A DNA stretch of 64,000 nt from VRUE01 sp963720805 (GTDB taxonomy: Bacteria > Actinomycetota > Thermoleophilia > Solirubrobacterales > 70-9): the NCBI GenBank assembly GCA_963720805.1, contig CAVRGT010000007.1, positions 186,001 to 250,000 of the forward strand. The letters run 5' to 3'. This document shows, piece by piece, positions 1-8,639 of the stretch. Numbering within the stretch: position 1 is the first letter of the stretch; every line of letters starts with the position of its first letter. The notes beneath the pieces are model-generated. The model did no database searches. It saw nothing but the letters and a program-made list of their open reading frames with translations, and was not told the origin of the DNA. A program made the translations under genes and the position numbers.

Positions 1-420
1 CGCTCCGGATTCCAGCGTTTCCTTGGTCAGCTTCGCCTCTTCGATCGCCTGCGCGGGCATCGGCGGGGCGCCGGCCTGCACCGAGCGGTAGGCGATGAAG
101 CCCGCCGCGGCCGCGACCAGGAGGAAGACCGCTGCCTCGACGAAGAAGCCGGGCCAGGCGTTGCCGTCGAAGACCTCTTCGGCAAGCAGCCAGGCGACGC
201 CCTCCATCACCAGGATCAGCGCCAGGAAGGCAAAGATGCCGGCGGCGACGCCGACGACCGAGCCGCGCAGGAGCTTGCCGACTTTCTCGGAGATCTCGGT
301 CTTGGCCAGCTCGATCTCCTCGCGGACGAGCGAGGAGCTCTTCTCGGCGACGTCGAAGACGAGCTCACTGACCGAGCGGTCGTCCTCGGAGTGCGGCGGT
401 ATTCCGGGACCGTCGGCCAC
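1..420 (-). CDS. Phage holin family membrane protein (DUF1469-like), partial
   Basis: The reverse frame runs from a GTG at 418-420 to the window edge, so the C-terminus is missing. The visible 140 residues show an acidic N-terminus, an amphipathic helix (roughly residues 15-45, with the pattern SLVREEIELAKTEI), then two hydrophobic segments separated by a short loop and a final charged helix. This is the usual arrangement of the actinobacterial holin-like DUF1469 family, small inner-membrane proteins of unclear role that are normally chromosomal rather than prophage genes. The start lies 1 base after the stop of the DUF4235 gene, so the two are probably co-transcribed. The family call rests on pattern recognition of helix and membrane layout only. 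Confidence 0.72.
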   Translation of the reverse strand, partial: MADGPGIPPHSEDDRSVSELVFDVAEKSSSLVREEIELAKTEISEKVGKLLRGSVVGVAAGIFAFLALILVMEGVAWLLAEEVFDGNAWPGFFVEAAVFLLVAAAAGFIAYRSVQAGAPPMPAQAIEEAKLTKETLESGA

Positions 421-421
421 G

Positions 422-556
422 CTACTCGGGCGGGTCCTCTTCGAACACCCGGCGCCAGACGAAAGCGGCGATGCGGGTGGCGGCGATGCTGGCCAGGGCA
501 CTGCTGGCAGCCAGCACACCGCTCCAGACGAGACGTTTGGCGATGTCGTTATCCAT
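422..556 (-). CDS. Small DUF4235 family membrane protein (44 aa)
   Basis: A short reverse frame starts at ATG 554-556 and ends at TAG 422-424. It begins MDNDIAKRLVW, has one hydrophobic alanine-rich segment, and ends FVWRRVFEEDPPE. The closing W-x-x-V-x-x-E-x-P-P signature is typical of DUF4235 proteins, which are tiny actinobacterial membrane proteins often found beside the DUF1469/holin-like family, exactly as here. The downstream holin-like gene follows after one base, which supports a two-gene operon. No enzymatic function is known for the family. Confidence 0.7.
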   Translation of the reverse strand: MDNDIAKRLVWSGVLAASSALASIAATRIAAFVWRRVFEEDPPE

Positions 557-571
557 TGCTCTCGACCATAC

Positions 572-1177
572 CTATCGGGGCTCGAGACCGTCGCAGATCG
601 TCGTCACCAGCAACGTCTTTGCCTGGTCGAAGTCGCTGTCGGCGGCCGGGATCACCTCGAAGATCCAGCCCGAGAGCAGCTGCTCGACCGCCCCGTAGAA
701 GGCCATCGAGGCGAAGGTGGGGTCGATGTCGCGGCGGAACGTCCCGGCTGCCTGGCCGTCGGCGACGATCTTGGCGATCGAGTCATAGGCGCGGCGGATC
801 TCGGCCAGGTGGGTGCGGCCGAAGGAGTTGGCGGCGCGGGTGACCTCAACGATGATCACCTTCATCAGCTCCGGGTCGTGCCGGTAGGAGTCGACGATGA
901 AGCCGGCGGCGGCTTCCAGCTTGGCGCGCGGCGAGTCGCCCTCGCGATCGGCCTCGTCGATCGCCGCGATCAGCAGCGACCAGCGCTCGCGGAAGAGCTC
1001 GTTGAGGACCTCGTCCTTGGACTTGAAGTAGTGGTAGACGAGGCCGTAGGCGACCCCGGCCTCGTCGGCGATGTCGGAGACCCGGGTCGAGTGGAAGCCC
1101 TGGCGGGCGAAGACGCGGACCGCCGCGTCGAGGATCTGGCGGCGCTTGTCCACCGCCGCTGTCGGCGCCTTGGCCAT
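572..1177 (-). CDS. TetR/AcrR family transcriptional regulator
   Basis: This 201-residue protein starts MAKAPTAAVDKRR. Residues about 12-58 form the N-terminal TetR helix-turn-helix domain (ILDAAVRVFARQGFHSTRVS ... GLVYHYFKSKDEVL), followed by an all-helical ligand-binding domain with a C-terminal TetR_C-like segment. The chosen ATG at 1175-1177 overlaps the stop of the upstream nitrilase by one base (TGATG), so the two are translationally coupled; the longer frame upstream is a shadow of the nitrilase. Lipid or acyl-CoA metabolism repressors of Actinobacteria have this form, but the ligand cannot be told from sequence. A near-palindrome at 2030-2045 ahead of the operon is a candidate operator. 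Confidence 0.9.
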   Translation of the reverse strand: MAKAPTAAVDKRRQILDAAVRVFARQGFHSTRVSDIADEAGVAYGLVYHYFKSKDEVLNELFRERWSLLIAAIDEADREGDSPRAKLEAAAGFIVDSYRHDPELMKVIIVEVTRAANSFGRTHLAEIRRAYDSIAKIVADGQAAGTFRRDIDPTFASMAFYGAVEQLLSGWIFEVIPAADSDFDQAKTLLVTTICDGLEPR

Positions 1178-2007
1178 CAGGCGCGCGCCTCGCTCAGCTG
1201 CGGCCAGGAGTAGGCGCCGGGACGGCGGTTGGCGAGCGAGGGCAGCGTCTCGCGAACGCTCTCCTGGGCGGCGAAGTCGAGCTCGGCAGCGACGAAGCAC
1301 TCCTCGTCGGGCGCGGTTGCCAGCACCACGCCCCAGGGGTCGACGATCATCGAGCGGCCGTTTGAGTTGAAGTGCGGTGGCGCCGCCCCGACCTGGTTGG
1401 GCGCGAGCACGAAGGCCTGGTTCTCGATCGCTCGGGCGCGCAGCAGCACCTCCCAGTGGTCGCGGCCGGTCGCCAGGGTGAAGGCCGAGGGCACGGTGAG
1501 GACCTGGGCGCCGCGCACGGCGAGGATGCGAAAGAGCTCGGGGAAGCGCAGGTCGTAACAGACGCTGAGGCCAACGGTGATCTCGCCGAGCGCCGCGGTA
1601 ACGATCTCCTCGCCAGGCTCCTCGTCGGCCGACTCGCGGTAGGTGACGCCGCCGGCCTCGACGTCGAACATGTGGATCTTGCGGTAGACGGCGAGGTCCT
1701 CGCCGTCGGCGTCGATCAAGACCGACGTGTTGAAGGCCTTCTCGGCCGGTCCCTTCTCGGCGATGCTGCCGGCGAGCAGCTGGATGCCGAGCTCTCGGGC
1801 CCAACCGCGGGCGGCGCTCAGGCTCGGCCCGTCGAGCGCCTCGGCGCCGGCGAGCAGTTCCTCGCCGGCGGCCAGCAGGTTCCACTTCTCCGGCAGCGCG
1901 ACCAGCTCGGCGCCGTCGGCCGCGGCAGCGCGCACCAGCCGCTCGGCGGCTTCGAGGTTCCGTGCCTTCTCGCCGGTGGAGTTGAGCTGTACGACGGCTG
2001 CGCGCAA
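1177..2007 (-). CDS. Carbon-nitrogen hydrolase (nitrilase superfamily, Nit1-like)
   Basis: The 276-residue protein carries the complete nitrilase catalytic triad: Glu40 in LVALPEKW, Lys110 in YRKIHMFD, and the nucleophile Cys150 in SVCYDLRFPE. Length and the CYDLRFPE elbow match the Nit1/Nit2 branch, whose members hydrolyse omega-amides or deaminated glutathione and release ammonia in the cytosol. The exact substrate is not visible. It is the first gene of a two-gene unit with the TetR regulator downstream and is divergent from the cyclase gene at 2088. An 80-base gap holds a palindrome that could control both directions. Confidence 0.88.
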   Translation of the reverse strand: MRAAVVQLNSTGEKARNLEAAERLVRAAAADGAELVALPEKWNLLAAGEELLAGAEALDGPSLSAARGWARELGIQLLAGSIAEKGPAEKAFNTSVLIDADGEDLAVYRKIHMFDVEAGGVTYRESADEEPGEEIVTAALGEITVGLSVCYDLRFPELFRILAVRGAQVLTVPSAFTLATGRDHWEVLLRARAIENQAFVLAPNQVGAAPPHFNSNGRSMIVDPWGVVLATAPDEECFVAAELDFAAQESVRETLPSLANRRPGAYSWPQLSEARA

Positions 2008-2029
2008 AGTTTCCTTTTGGACTCCCTGG

Positions 2030-2045
2030 TTGACTGACCAGTCAA
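2030..2045. promoter_or_regulatory. Candidate TetR operator (TTGACTGACCAGTCAA)
   Basis: The 16 bases form an inverted repeat in which 7 of 8 pairs match. It sits between the divergent nitrilase and cyclase genes. A closely related perfect palindrome, GACTGGCCAGTC, occurs at 26671-26682 ahead of an SDR gene. Size and symmetry fit TetR-family operators, and the TetR gene of the adjacent operon is the natural candidate binder. Binding is inferred. Confidence 0.5.
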
Positions 2046-2087
2046 TCGGTTTGCTCAGTATAGGTGGATGCGTAAGCTTGAGTTTGT

Positions 2088-5000
2088 ATGAGTGAGATCG
2101 CCCAAGCCGGCGGCGAGCGCAAGCAGGTCACCGTGCTCTTTGCCGACGTGCAGGGCTCGATGGACATGGCCGAGGGCCAGGACCCCGAGCAGTGGCACAC
2201 GATCATGCAGCGCTTCTTCTCCACCCTCGCCGACGCCGTGCACCGCTTCGAGGGAACCGTTGACAAGTTCACCGGCGACGGCATCATGGCCGTCTTCGGG
2301 GCTCCGGTCGCCCACGAGGACCACGCACGACGGGCCTGTTATGCGGCGTTGAAGATGCTCGACGACGTCGGCGAGTACGCCGCTGAGCTGCGGCGCAAGC
2401 ACGGGCTCAACTTCTCGACCCGGATCGGGATCAACTCCGGCGAGGTGGTCGCCGCCGAGGTCGGCGAGGACGGCTACACAGCCGTCGGCCACACCGTTGG
2501 CCTGGCGCAGCGGATGGAGGCACTGGCCGAGCCCGGCAAGGCGTATATGACCGAGAGCACGGCGGAGCTGGCCCACGGATACATGGAGGTTGAGGACCTC
2601 GGCCACTTCGAGATCAAGGGCGCCAGCCGGCCGGTCGGGGTCTTCGGGCTGGCCGGGATCGGCGCCGCCCGCTCGCGGCTCGATCTCTCCCGCGAGCGCG
2701 GCTTCTCCCGCTTCGTCGGCCGCGACAAGGAGATGGCGGTGCTGGAGGCGGCTTTGGCGCGGGCCGAGGCGGGCGAGGGCGCCGCGGTCGGCATCGTCGC
2801 CGAACCCGGCGTCGGCAAGAGCCGCCTCTGCCACGAGTTCGCCGAACGCTGTCGCGAGCGCGGGATCGAGGTCTTTGAGTGTCAGGCTCAGGCGCACGGG
2901 CAATCGATCCCCTTCATGCCCGTGTTGCAGATGCTGCGCTCATATTTCGGCATCGCCGACGGCGACCCGGAGCGGATCGTGCGCGAGAAAATCGCCGGCC
3001 GCGCCCTGCTGCTCGATCCCGACTTCGCCGAGGACCTGCCGCTGCTCTTCGACTTCCTCGGGGTCCCCGACCCGCACCGACCACTGCCGCAGCTGAGCGC
3101 CGAGGCGCGCCAGCGGGCGCTGCGCTGCGCCGTCTGCCGTCTCGTGCGAGCGCCCAACCGGCGCAGCTCGATCGTCGCCCTGGTCGAGGACCTGCACTGG
3201 ATGGACGAGGGCAGCGCGACCCTGCTCGGCGAGCTGATCTCCTCGGTCGAGGGGACCAAGACCCTGGCGATCGTCAACTTCCGCCCCGAATACAACGCCG
3301 GGCGATGGGCCGGAGCGAGTACCTATCGCGGCATCTCGCTCGAACCGCTGGGGCCCGGCGGCAGCCGCGAGCTGCTGCGCGATCTGGCCGGCGAGGATCC
3401 CTCACTCGACGGGCTCGCCGACCTGATCCACGAGCGCACCGCCGGCAACCCCTTCTTCACCGAGGAGATCGTCCGCGGCCTGGCCGAAGCCGGCAACCTC
3501 GAGGGAGAGCGCGGCGCATACCGGCTGGCGCGGCCGGTGGAGGACGCCGGTGTGCCGGCGAGCGTGCAGACGGTCCTCGCCGCCCGCATCGACCGGCTCG
3601 GCCCGATCGCAAAGCAGCTGCTGCAGGCCGCCTCGGTGACCAACAAGGAGATCGACGAGCGGGCGCTCGGCATGGTCTCCGGGCAGAGCGAGAGCGAGGA
3701 TTACCGGGCGGCGCTCTGCGAGCTGACCGACGGCGGCTTCCTCTTCGAGACCGAGGTCTACCCCGAACGGGTCTTCTCCTTCCGCCACCCGCTGACCCGC
3801 GAGGTCGCCTACAACACCCAGCTGGCCGATCAGCGGGCGGCGACCCATGCGGCAACCGCCCACGCCCTGGTCGTGCTCAACCCCGACCGCCACGACGAGC
3901 TGGCCGCACTTATCGCCAACCACATGGAGGCGGGCGGCGAGAGGCTCGAGGCCGCGCGCTGGACCGGGCGAGCCGCCTACTGGGCCGGGAGCAGCCGGCC
4001 CCAGGACGCGCTGCGGCTCTGGCGCAAGGTCATGGAGCTGATCGAAGGAGTGGAGGAGAGCGAGGAGACAACCGCGATGGCGATGATGTCACGCCTGCTG
4101 CAGCTCGACTACGCCTGGCGCCTCGGCATGGACAAGGAAGAGGAAGCCCGCCTGGTTGCCGAGGCTGAGGAGATCGCGACCGAGACCGGCGATCTGCGCT
4201 CACTCGCCCTGCTGCGCACCGCGACCTCGACCCGGCCGGGCATGCCCCACCACGCCGATGCCTGGCTCGCGGCGGTCGCCGAGACCAATCATCTCGCCGA
4301 CGAATCGGGCGATCTGCACCTGCGCATCGCGATTCGCGCCGCCGGCTCCTACGCCCACCTCTGCGCCGGTGACTTGGACGGCTTCGACCGGGCGCTCGAC
4401 GAAGTGCTCGAGTTGGCGGGCGATGACCGGCGCGCCGGGGCCGGAATCGTGATCGGCAGCCCGGTTGCCTGGGCGACGATGGCGAAGGGACTGGTGCTGC
4501 GTGAGCGCGGCCGGCTTGAGGAGGCGGAAAGGCAGTTCAACGCGGCGCTTCAGATCGCCACCGAGGAGGGCGATCCGGAGATCGCCAGCTGGACCCGCAG
4601 CAACCAGTCGCTGATGCTGGCGATGCGTGGGGACCTCGATGCCGCGATCGCGGCCGCCAGGCGCAACTGCGCGCTGACCGAGCGGCTTGGCGACGTCTTC
4701 TCGCGCAGCCTCGCCCTCTCGAATCTGGGCGGGGCGCAGATCGCTGCCGGCGAGTACGCGGACGCGCTCGACGCGCTCGAAGAGGCCGAACGCGTCTACC
4801 GCGCGGCGGTCAGCGATGGCGACGAGATGGAGGCCTGGCGCGGCGCCCTGCGCTCCGAGGCGTTGACCGGGGTCGGCCGCGCCGAGGAGGGACTGGAGCT
4901 GGCGAAGTGGGCAACCGAGATCGCTCGCGAGCGCGGCATGCTCTGGTCGCTGCCTCTCGCCCTGCAAGCCGCGGCGATCGCCCGCACCGCGCTCGGCCGC

Positions 5001-5114
5001 GACGGTGCCAGGGAGGCGCTCGACGAAGCGGCCGAGGTGGCCAGGGGGACCGGCGCGATGATCAGCCTGGAAGCAGTGGAAACGACGCGGGCGACGCTCG
5101 GCGCCCTGCGCTAG
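2088..5114 (+). CDS. Class III nucleotidyl cyclase-AAA ATPase-TPR signalling protein
   Basis: This 1008-residue protein has three parts. Residues about 10-190 are a class III cyclase homology domain with metal-binding Asp20 (FADVQGS) and Asp64 (FTGDGIMAVFG). Residues about 208-500 form an AAA/STAND-type ATPase with Walker A EPGVGKSR (about 239-246) and Walker B-like VALVEDLHWMDEG. The remaining half is helical TPR-like repeats rich in EA pairs. At the position where active cyclases have Val-Asn-x-Ala-x-Arg the protein reads VGLAQR, so the transition-state Asn is Gly138 while Arg142 is kept; many AAA-fused cyclase domains deviate at this residue, so activity is uncertain. It is a soluble sensor or regulator, divergent from the nitrilase operon. 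Confidence 0.9.
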   Translation: MSEIAQAGGERKQVTVLFADVQGSMDMAEGQDPEQWHTIMQRFFSTLADAVHRFEGTVDKFTGDGIMAVFGAPVAHEDHARRACYAALKMLDDVGEYAAELRRKHGLNFSTRIGINSGEVVAAEVGEDGYTAVGHTVGLAQRMEALAEPGKAYMTESTAELAHGYMEVEDLGHFEIKGASRPVGVFGLAGIGAARSRLDLSRERGFSRFVGRDKEMAVLEAALARAEAGEGAAVGIVAEPGVGKSRLCHEFAERCRERGIEVFECQAQAHGQSIPFMPVLQMLRSYFGIADGDPERIVREKIAGRALLLDPDFAEDLPLLFDFLGVPDPHRPLPQLSAEARQRALRCAVCRLVRAPNRRSSIVALVEDLHWMDEGSATLLGELISSVEGTKTLAIVNFRPEYNAGRWAGASTYRGISLEPLGPGGSRELLRDLAGEDPSLDGLADLIHERTAGNPFFTEEIVRGLAEAGNLEGERGAYRLARPVEDAGVPASVQTVLAARIDRLGPIAKQLLQAASVTNKEIDERALGMVSGQSESEDYRAALCELTDGGFLFETEVYPERVFSFRHPLTREVAYNTQLADQRAATHAATAHALVVLNPDRHDELAALIANHMEAGGERLEAARWTGRAAYWAGSSRPQDALRLWRKVMELIEGVEESEETTAMAMMSRLLQLDYAWRLGMDKEEEARLVAEAEEIATETGDLRSLALLRTATSTRPGMPHHADAWLAAVAETNHLADESGDLHLRIAIRAAGSYAHLCAGDLDGFDRALDEVLELAGDDRRAGAGIVIGSPVAWATMAKGLVLRERGRLEEAERQFNAALQIATEEGDPEIASWTRSNQSLMLAMRGDLDAAIAAARRNCALTERLGDVFSRSLALSNLGGAQIAAGEYADALDALEEAERVYRAAVSDGDEMEAWRGALRSEALTGVGRAEEGLELAKWATEIARERGMLWSLPLALQAAAIARTALGRDGAREALDEAAEVARGTGAMISLEAVETTRATLGALR

Positions 5115-5127
5115 GAAGAAAAGCCGC

Positions 5128-5970
5128 TCAGATCCCCATGGCGCGAGCCACGATCCGGTCCATCACCCGGTCGGGCAGGAGCCGGGACAGCAGCGCCTGG
5201 CCACGGGCATCGGCGCCGACCAGGTACCGCGTGCGGGGACGACCGGCAGTGAGCGCGTGCTGCACCGCGTTGGCCACCTTCTCGGGCGGGATGCCGCGAT
5301 CGGCGGTACGCCGCACGGCGGCCCGAAAGCTCTTGATCGTCTCGCCGTAGAGCTCCTCCTGAGCCGCCGGGGCCCGCCCGGCGAGCTCGTCGGCGACGCC
5401 CTCCCCCCGCTGCCAGATCGGCGTGTCGATCGAGCCCGGCTCGATCGCGACCACGTCGATCTTCCACGGCCGCAGCTCCTGGCGCAGGCAGTCGACCACC
5501 GCCTCGATCCCGTACTTCGAGGCGTGGTAGGGAGCGCCGAACGGCATCGCCATCCGCCCGCCGATCGAGCTGAGGAAGACGACTCGACCGCGGGCGGTGC
5601 GGATCAGGGCCAACATGGCCTGCGTCACCGCGACCTGCGAGACGAGGTTGACCTCGAGCTGCTTGCGCAGATCGTCGAGCGGAATCGTCTCCAGTGGCGA
5701 CATCACCGCCATGCCGGCGTTGTTGACAAGGCCGTCGAGTCCGCTTCCCCCCACCGCTTCGCCGATGCGCTCGGCCGCCGCGGCGATCTGGTCCGCCTCA
5801 GTCACGTCGAGCATCAGCGGCACGAGCCGCTCGGAAGCGGCGTCGCGCAAGCTCGCGGCGTCCTCCTCCTTGCGAACGCCGGCAAAGACCCGCCAGCCCT
5901 CGGCGTCCATGCGCAGCGCGCTCGCCCGGCCGATGCCAGTCGAAGCGCCGGTTATGAGCACGGATTTCAC
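5128..5970 (-). CDS. Short-chain dehydrogenase/reductase (SDR)
   Basis: The 280-residue protein begins MKSVLITGASTGIGRAS, the classical TGxxxGIG nucleotide-binding turn of SDRs. An NNAG motif (LVNNAGMAV) follows at about 88 and the catalytic Tyr-x-x-x-Lys pair is present as YHASKYG, with the upstream Ser in LSSIGG. It is therefore an intact NAD(P)-dependent oxidoreductase, probably acting on a hydroxy or keto substrate; the substrate cannot be read from sequence. It converges on the cyclase gene, with only 13 bases between the stops, and stands apart from the methyltransferase upstream. Confidence 0.9.
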   Translation of the reverse strand: MKSVLITGASTGIGRASALRMDAEGWRVFAGVRKEEDAASLRDAASERLVPLMLDVTEADQIAAAAERIGEAVGGSGLDGLVNNAGMAVMSPLETIPLDDLRKQLEVNLVSQVAVTQAMLALIRTARGRVVFLSSIGGRMAMPFGAPYHASKYGIEAVVDCLRQELRPWKIDVVAIEPGSIDTPIWQRGEGVADELAGRAPAAQEELYGETIKSFRAAVRRTADRGIPPEKVANAVQHALTAGRPRTRYLVGADARGQALLSRLLPDRVMDRIVARAMGI

Positions 5971-5998
5971 CCGAGCCAGCCTAACCGACCCGTTCGGG

Positions 5999-7801
5999 CT
6001 AGCGCGGCCTTTCGGCGACGTAAGTTAGGAAACCAACGTCCTCGGTCTTCTCGTAGGGAGGCATGGTCCCATCGGCGCTGAGGACCCTCAGGTCACCGCA
6101 CACAGTCTTCACACGGAAGCCACAGTCAGTCAAATCGTCGTAAAGCTCTTTGAAGTCAAATGCATAGAGCTCGAGGGGCTTGAACATCTCTGACCGCCGG
6201 AACATTTCCTCCTTCCCCTTTACCGGCGGCGCGTTCTCGGCAAACGACCACTCGACGAGCGAGTCTTCGATTGCACTGGGGAAGCCGATGAGGTCCGTCC
6301 CCGGGTACATGACGTCATCGCGCGCCTTCTGCCAGTAGACAAACGGGTCGGCAAGGATCTCCCGTTGGTTGCGACGCATGTACTCGTAGTTTCGCTCATC
6401 GATGATCAAACGTCCCCCGGGACGGAGAACATCCCAAAACGATTCCAGCGCCTGACGTCGCCTCTCCTCTGACAGAACCAGGCAGAGCGAGTTGCCCAGG
6501 ACCAACACAGCATCAAAGCGAGGGTTGCCGCGCAGGGAGAGCTGCTCCCAGCGGGAGAATTCGAGATCCAGCGGGACCTTTTTACGAGCGGCGAATTCTT
6601 TGGCCCGATCCGCCAATCTCGAATCGACCTCGTTCGAGGTGACGGAATAGTTCATCGATAGAAGGTTTACGCTGTCTATCCCAGAGCCAGCCGCCGCATC
6701 GAGCACGTTGTCATTCGGCTCCAACACGCTCTGCATGAACCGTCGATAAGCACCACCCTCCAGCCAGCGGATCTCCGGCGCCACGTAGTCGTCCCACTGG
6801 TCGATCAGAGACGCACTCCCCATTTCGACCCCGGGTGCGTCGTCATTTAGAAGCGACGACTCTTTCCGAACGGCAGCCATAAAGGCGCGGAGCGAGTCGT
6901 AGTCCGGGCCAGCCGCGACATCGCGCTTGACTCGCAGCTTGATCGCGACCTCGTCATCGTCCCGGTCGCCTTGACCCGTGAACAGCACGGCGAACCGCGT
7001 CCAGAGGGCTACGTCATCAGCGGTCTTTAGCTCGTGTTCTTTCCGGATCTCAGCCAGTGCCGCTGTGCTGATCGTCCGGAGCTCGACTTCGTTTTTTTCA
7101 TGCCACTCCACGAACCTTCGATAGTCCGGGGCCGTCTCGCGATTGAACCACTCGTCCTCGAGCATCTTTCTGTCGAGGGCCAGCACCCGGACATCTTGTG
7201 ATGGGATGCCGTTTTCACGTCTTTGTTTGAGCGATTTCGCGTGCGCTTCCAGGAACCATGAGTAGTCGGACCAATACTGGGATGGTGCGTGACTATCGAC
7301 CCCAGTGTAATCACCTTCTCCAAGTTCAAAGAACGTTCCGATCCAACCCTGGAGTTGCTCTGGGGAACTGACCGTGTAGGTGTCGTGCTGAAATCCGTCG
7401 ACAATGTCCCTCGCTTCAACAAGTCGATCAAGGATCATTTGTATGTAGAGAGGACGACCGGGACTCAGCGTGGCGTGATCGGCGATCTCCCGAATTATTC
7501 TCACACCTTTTCGAAAGCCACGCATACGTACCGTGTAGGCCACCCCATAGCCAAGAACGGCCGCGATAATTCCCCCAAAAATCTCTCCCCCGGCTCCGTG
7601 CCCCGCGAAGTGGAGACGCTGACCAAGCAGTGCGTATAGGGTCACAAAAGCGGCTGGGACCACCGCCTCGCGCGCAAAAGGGATCGTGTCCAAGAGGCGA
7701 ACGGTTCGCTGGGCACCAATTTTTATTGGCAGCCAATATTTGGAAAACCGTGATTGCCAGGACGTTTTCGCTGACGACGGAAGGCTGATCGTTGGAGTCA
7801 T
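5999..7801 (-). CDS. Membrane-anchored protein with C-terminal SAM-dependent methyltransferase domain
   Basis: The product is about 600 residues. The N-terminal 40 residues are basic; two hydrophobic segments follow (roughly AVVPAAFVTLYALLG and IFGGIIAAVLGYGVAY); the middle region of about 230 residues is soluble and matches nothing I can name, with a conserved-looking stretch DYRRFVEWHEKNEVEL. The last 260 residues are a class I methyltransferase: motif I is VLDAAAGSGIDSVNL, a DAVLVLGNSLCLV strand follows, then VLRPGGRLIIDERNYEYM. ATG 7799-7801 is preferred over a TTG 15 bases upstream. Base composition is clearly more AT-rich than both neighbours, which suggests recent transfer. Substrate and partner are unknown. 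Confidence 0.75.
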   Translation of the reverse strand: MTPTISLPSSAKTSWQSRFSKYWLPIKIGAQRTVRLLDTIPFAREAVVPAAFVTLYALLGQRLHFAGHGAGGEIFGGIIAAVLGYGVAYTVRMRGFRKGVRIIREIADHATLSPGRPLYIQMILDRLVEARDIVDGFQHDTYTVSSPEQLQGWIGTFFELGEGDYTGVDSHAPSQYWSDYSWFLEAHAKSLKQRRENGIPSQDVRVLALDRKMLEDEWFNRETAPDYRRFVEWHEKNEVELRTISTAALAEIRKEHELKTADDVALWTRFAVLFTGQGDRDDDEVAIKLRVKRDVAAGPDYDSLRAFMAAVRKESSLLNDDAPGVEMGSASLIDQWDDYVAPEIRWLEGGAYRRFMQSVLEPNDNVLDAAAGSGIDSVNLLSMNYSVTSNEVDSRLADRAKEFAARKKVPLDLEFSRWEQLSLRGNPRFDAVLVLGNSLCLVLSEERRRQALESFWDVLRPGGRLIIDERNYEYMRRNQREILADPFVYWQKARDDVMYPGTDLIGFPSAIEDSLVEWSFAENAPPVKGKEEMFRRSEMFKPLELYAFDFKELYDDLTDCGFRVKTVCGDLRVLSADGTMPPYEKTEDVGFLTYVAERPR

Positions 7802-7839
7802 AGGTATCGACTTCAACGAGAGGCCTGGTTCAGAACTTT

Positions 7840-7871
7840 CTGAGTATCGATATAGACATCCGTCTACTCAG
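7840..7871. terminator. Inverted repeat (7-bp arms) between MerR and methyltransferase genes
   Basis: CTGAGTA at 7840-7846 is repeated in inverted form at 7865-7871 with an AT-rich 18-base spacer. It lies between the end of the MerR reading frame and the methyltransferase start, both on the minus strand. It may be a weak terminator or an operator in the promoter of the methyltransferase gene; neither role is established. Confidence 0.3.
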
Positions 7872-8584
7872 ACGAAGCGAGGGAACTCGGCGAGAGTCAG
7901 CGTCGACTGGCTCGGTGGCGCTCGAGCTCGGCCACCATCAGCTTGGTGTGGAGGGCGGCAATCAGGTCTTGAAGTGGCTGGGCGCCGGTTTCGAGCATCT
8001 CGACCACGCGCTCGGGTGAGACCTCGCCGGCGAGGCGCTCCATCACCATGCCGACCTCCTCGCGGACCAGCTCTTCGAGCGGCCTTCTTGTAGCGCAGGG
8101 TGTCGTAGACGGTGAAGCCGATCTGCTCGTCGTAGCCGCCGGCGCGGAAGCGGCTGATCGCCTCGATGATCTTGATGTCGGAGGGCGAGTAGCCGCGGCT
8201 GTTGGGGCTGAGCACCTCGATCTCCTCGAGGCGGTCGAGGACCTCCTTGGGGATGCCGTAGCGCTCGCGCACCTCGGCGGCGCTGGTGCGGGTGCGCTCG
8301 CCGGCGAGGGCGCGGTCGAGGATGCGGTCCTCGAGGTCGACCAGGGCGCGAGCCCGCTCGGGGTCCTCGTCGAGCACCGATTTGATCGCCTTCAGAGGCA
8401 TGAAGCGCTCCTCCTGCAGCTGCTTGATCAGCTTGATCCGATCGACGAACTCCGGTGGGTAGTAGGCCATGTTGCGGCTGGTCTTGACCGGCTCCGGCAA
8501 CAGCCCCTCCCGCAAGTAGTGCTTGATCGTCGGCGCCGGCACCCCCGAAGCCTCCGCCAACTCCCCCATCCGCAGCAGCGTCAC
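7868..8584 (-). CDS. MerR family regulator, frameshifted near its C-terminus
   Basis: The N-terminal residues MTLLRMGELAEASGVPAPTI and following HYLREGLLP are a MerR winged-helix DNA-binding domain, followed by a coiled-coil-like dimerisation helix. After YDTLRYKK (about position 8090) the frame becomes arginine/proline-rich shadow sequence. Removing one G from the AAGAAGGCC stretch restores a sensible continuation, PLEELVREEVGMVMERLA, that ends at a TGA at 7897-7899. The true protein is therefore probably 7897-8584 with a one-base insertion, either a sequencing error or a recent mutation. It lies downstream of the CoA-transferase gene on the same strand and may regulate that acyl-CoA cluster. 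Start is a GTG. Confidence 0.75.
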   Translation of the reverse strand: MTLLRMGELAEASGVPAPTIKHYLREGLLPEPVKTSRNMAYYPPEFVDRIKLIKQLQEERFMPLKAIKSVLDEDPERARALVDLEDRILDRALAGERTRTSAAEVRERYGIPKEVLDRLEEIEVLSPNSRGYSPSDIKIIEAISRFRAGGYDEQIGFTVYDTLRYKKAARRAGPRGGRHGDGAPRRRGLTRARGRDARNRRPATSRPDCRPPHQADGGRARAPPSQSTLTLAEFPRFV

Positions 8585-8639
8585 TATCCGGCCGACGGGC
8601 CGAAAACGTGTCGATATGTCCCGTCTTCGGCCTCGGCAG

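Noticed and set aside
1..420. Prophage holin/lysis cassette
   Set aside because: The holin-like family here is a general actinobacterial membrane protein and no other phage gene is near.
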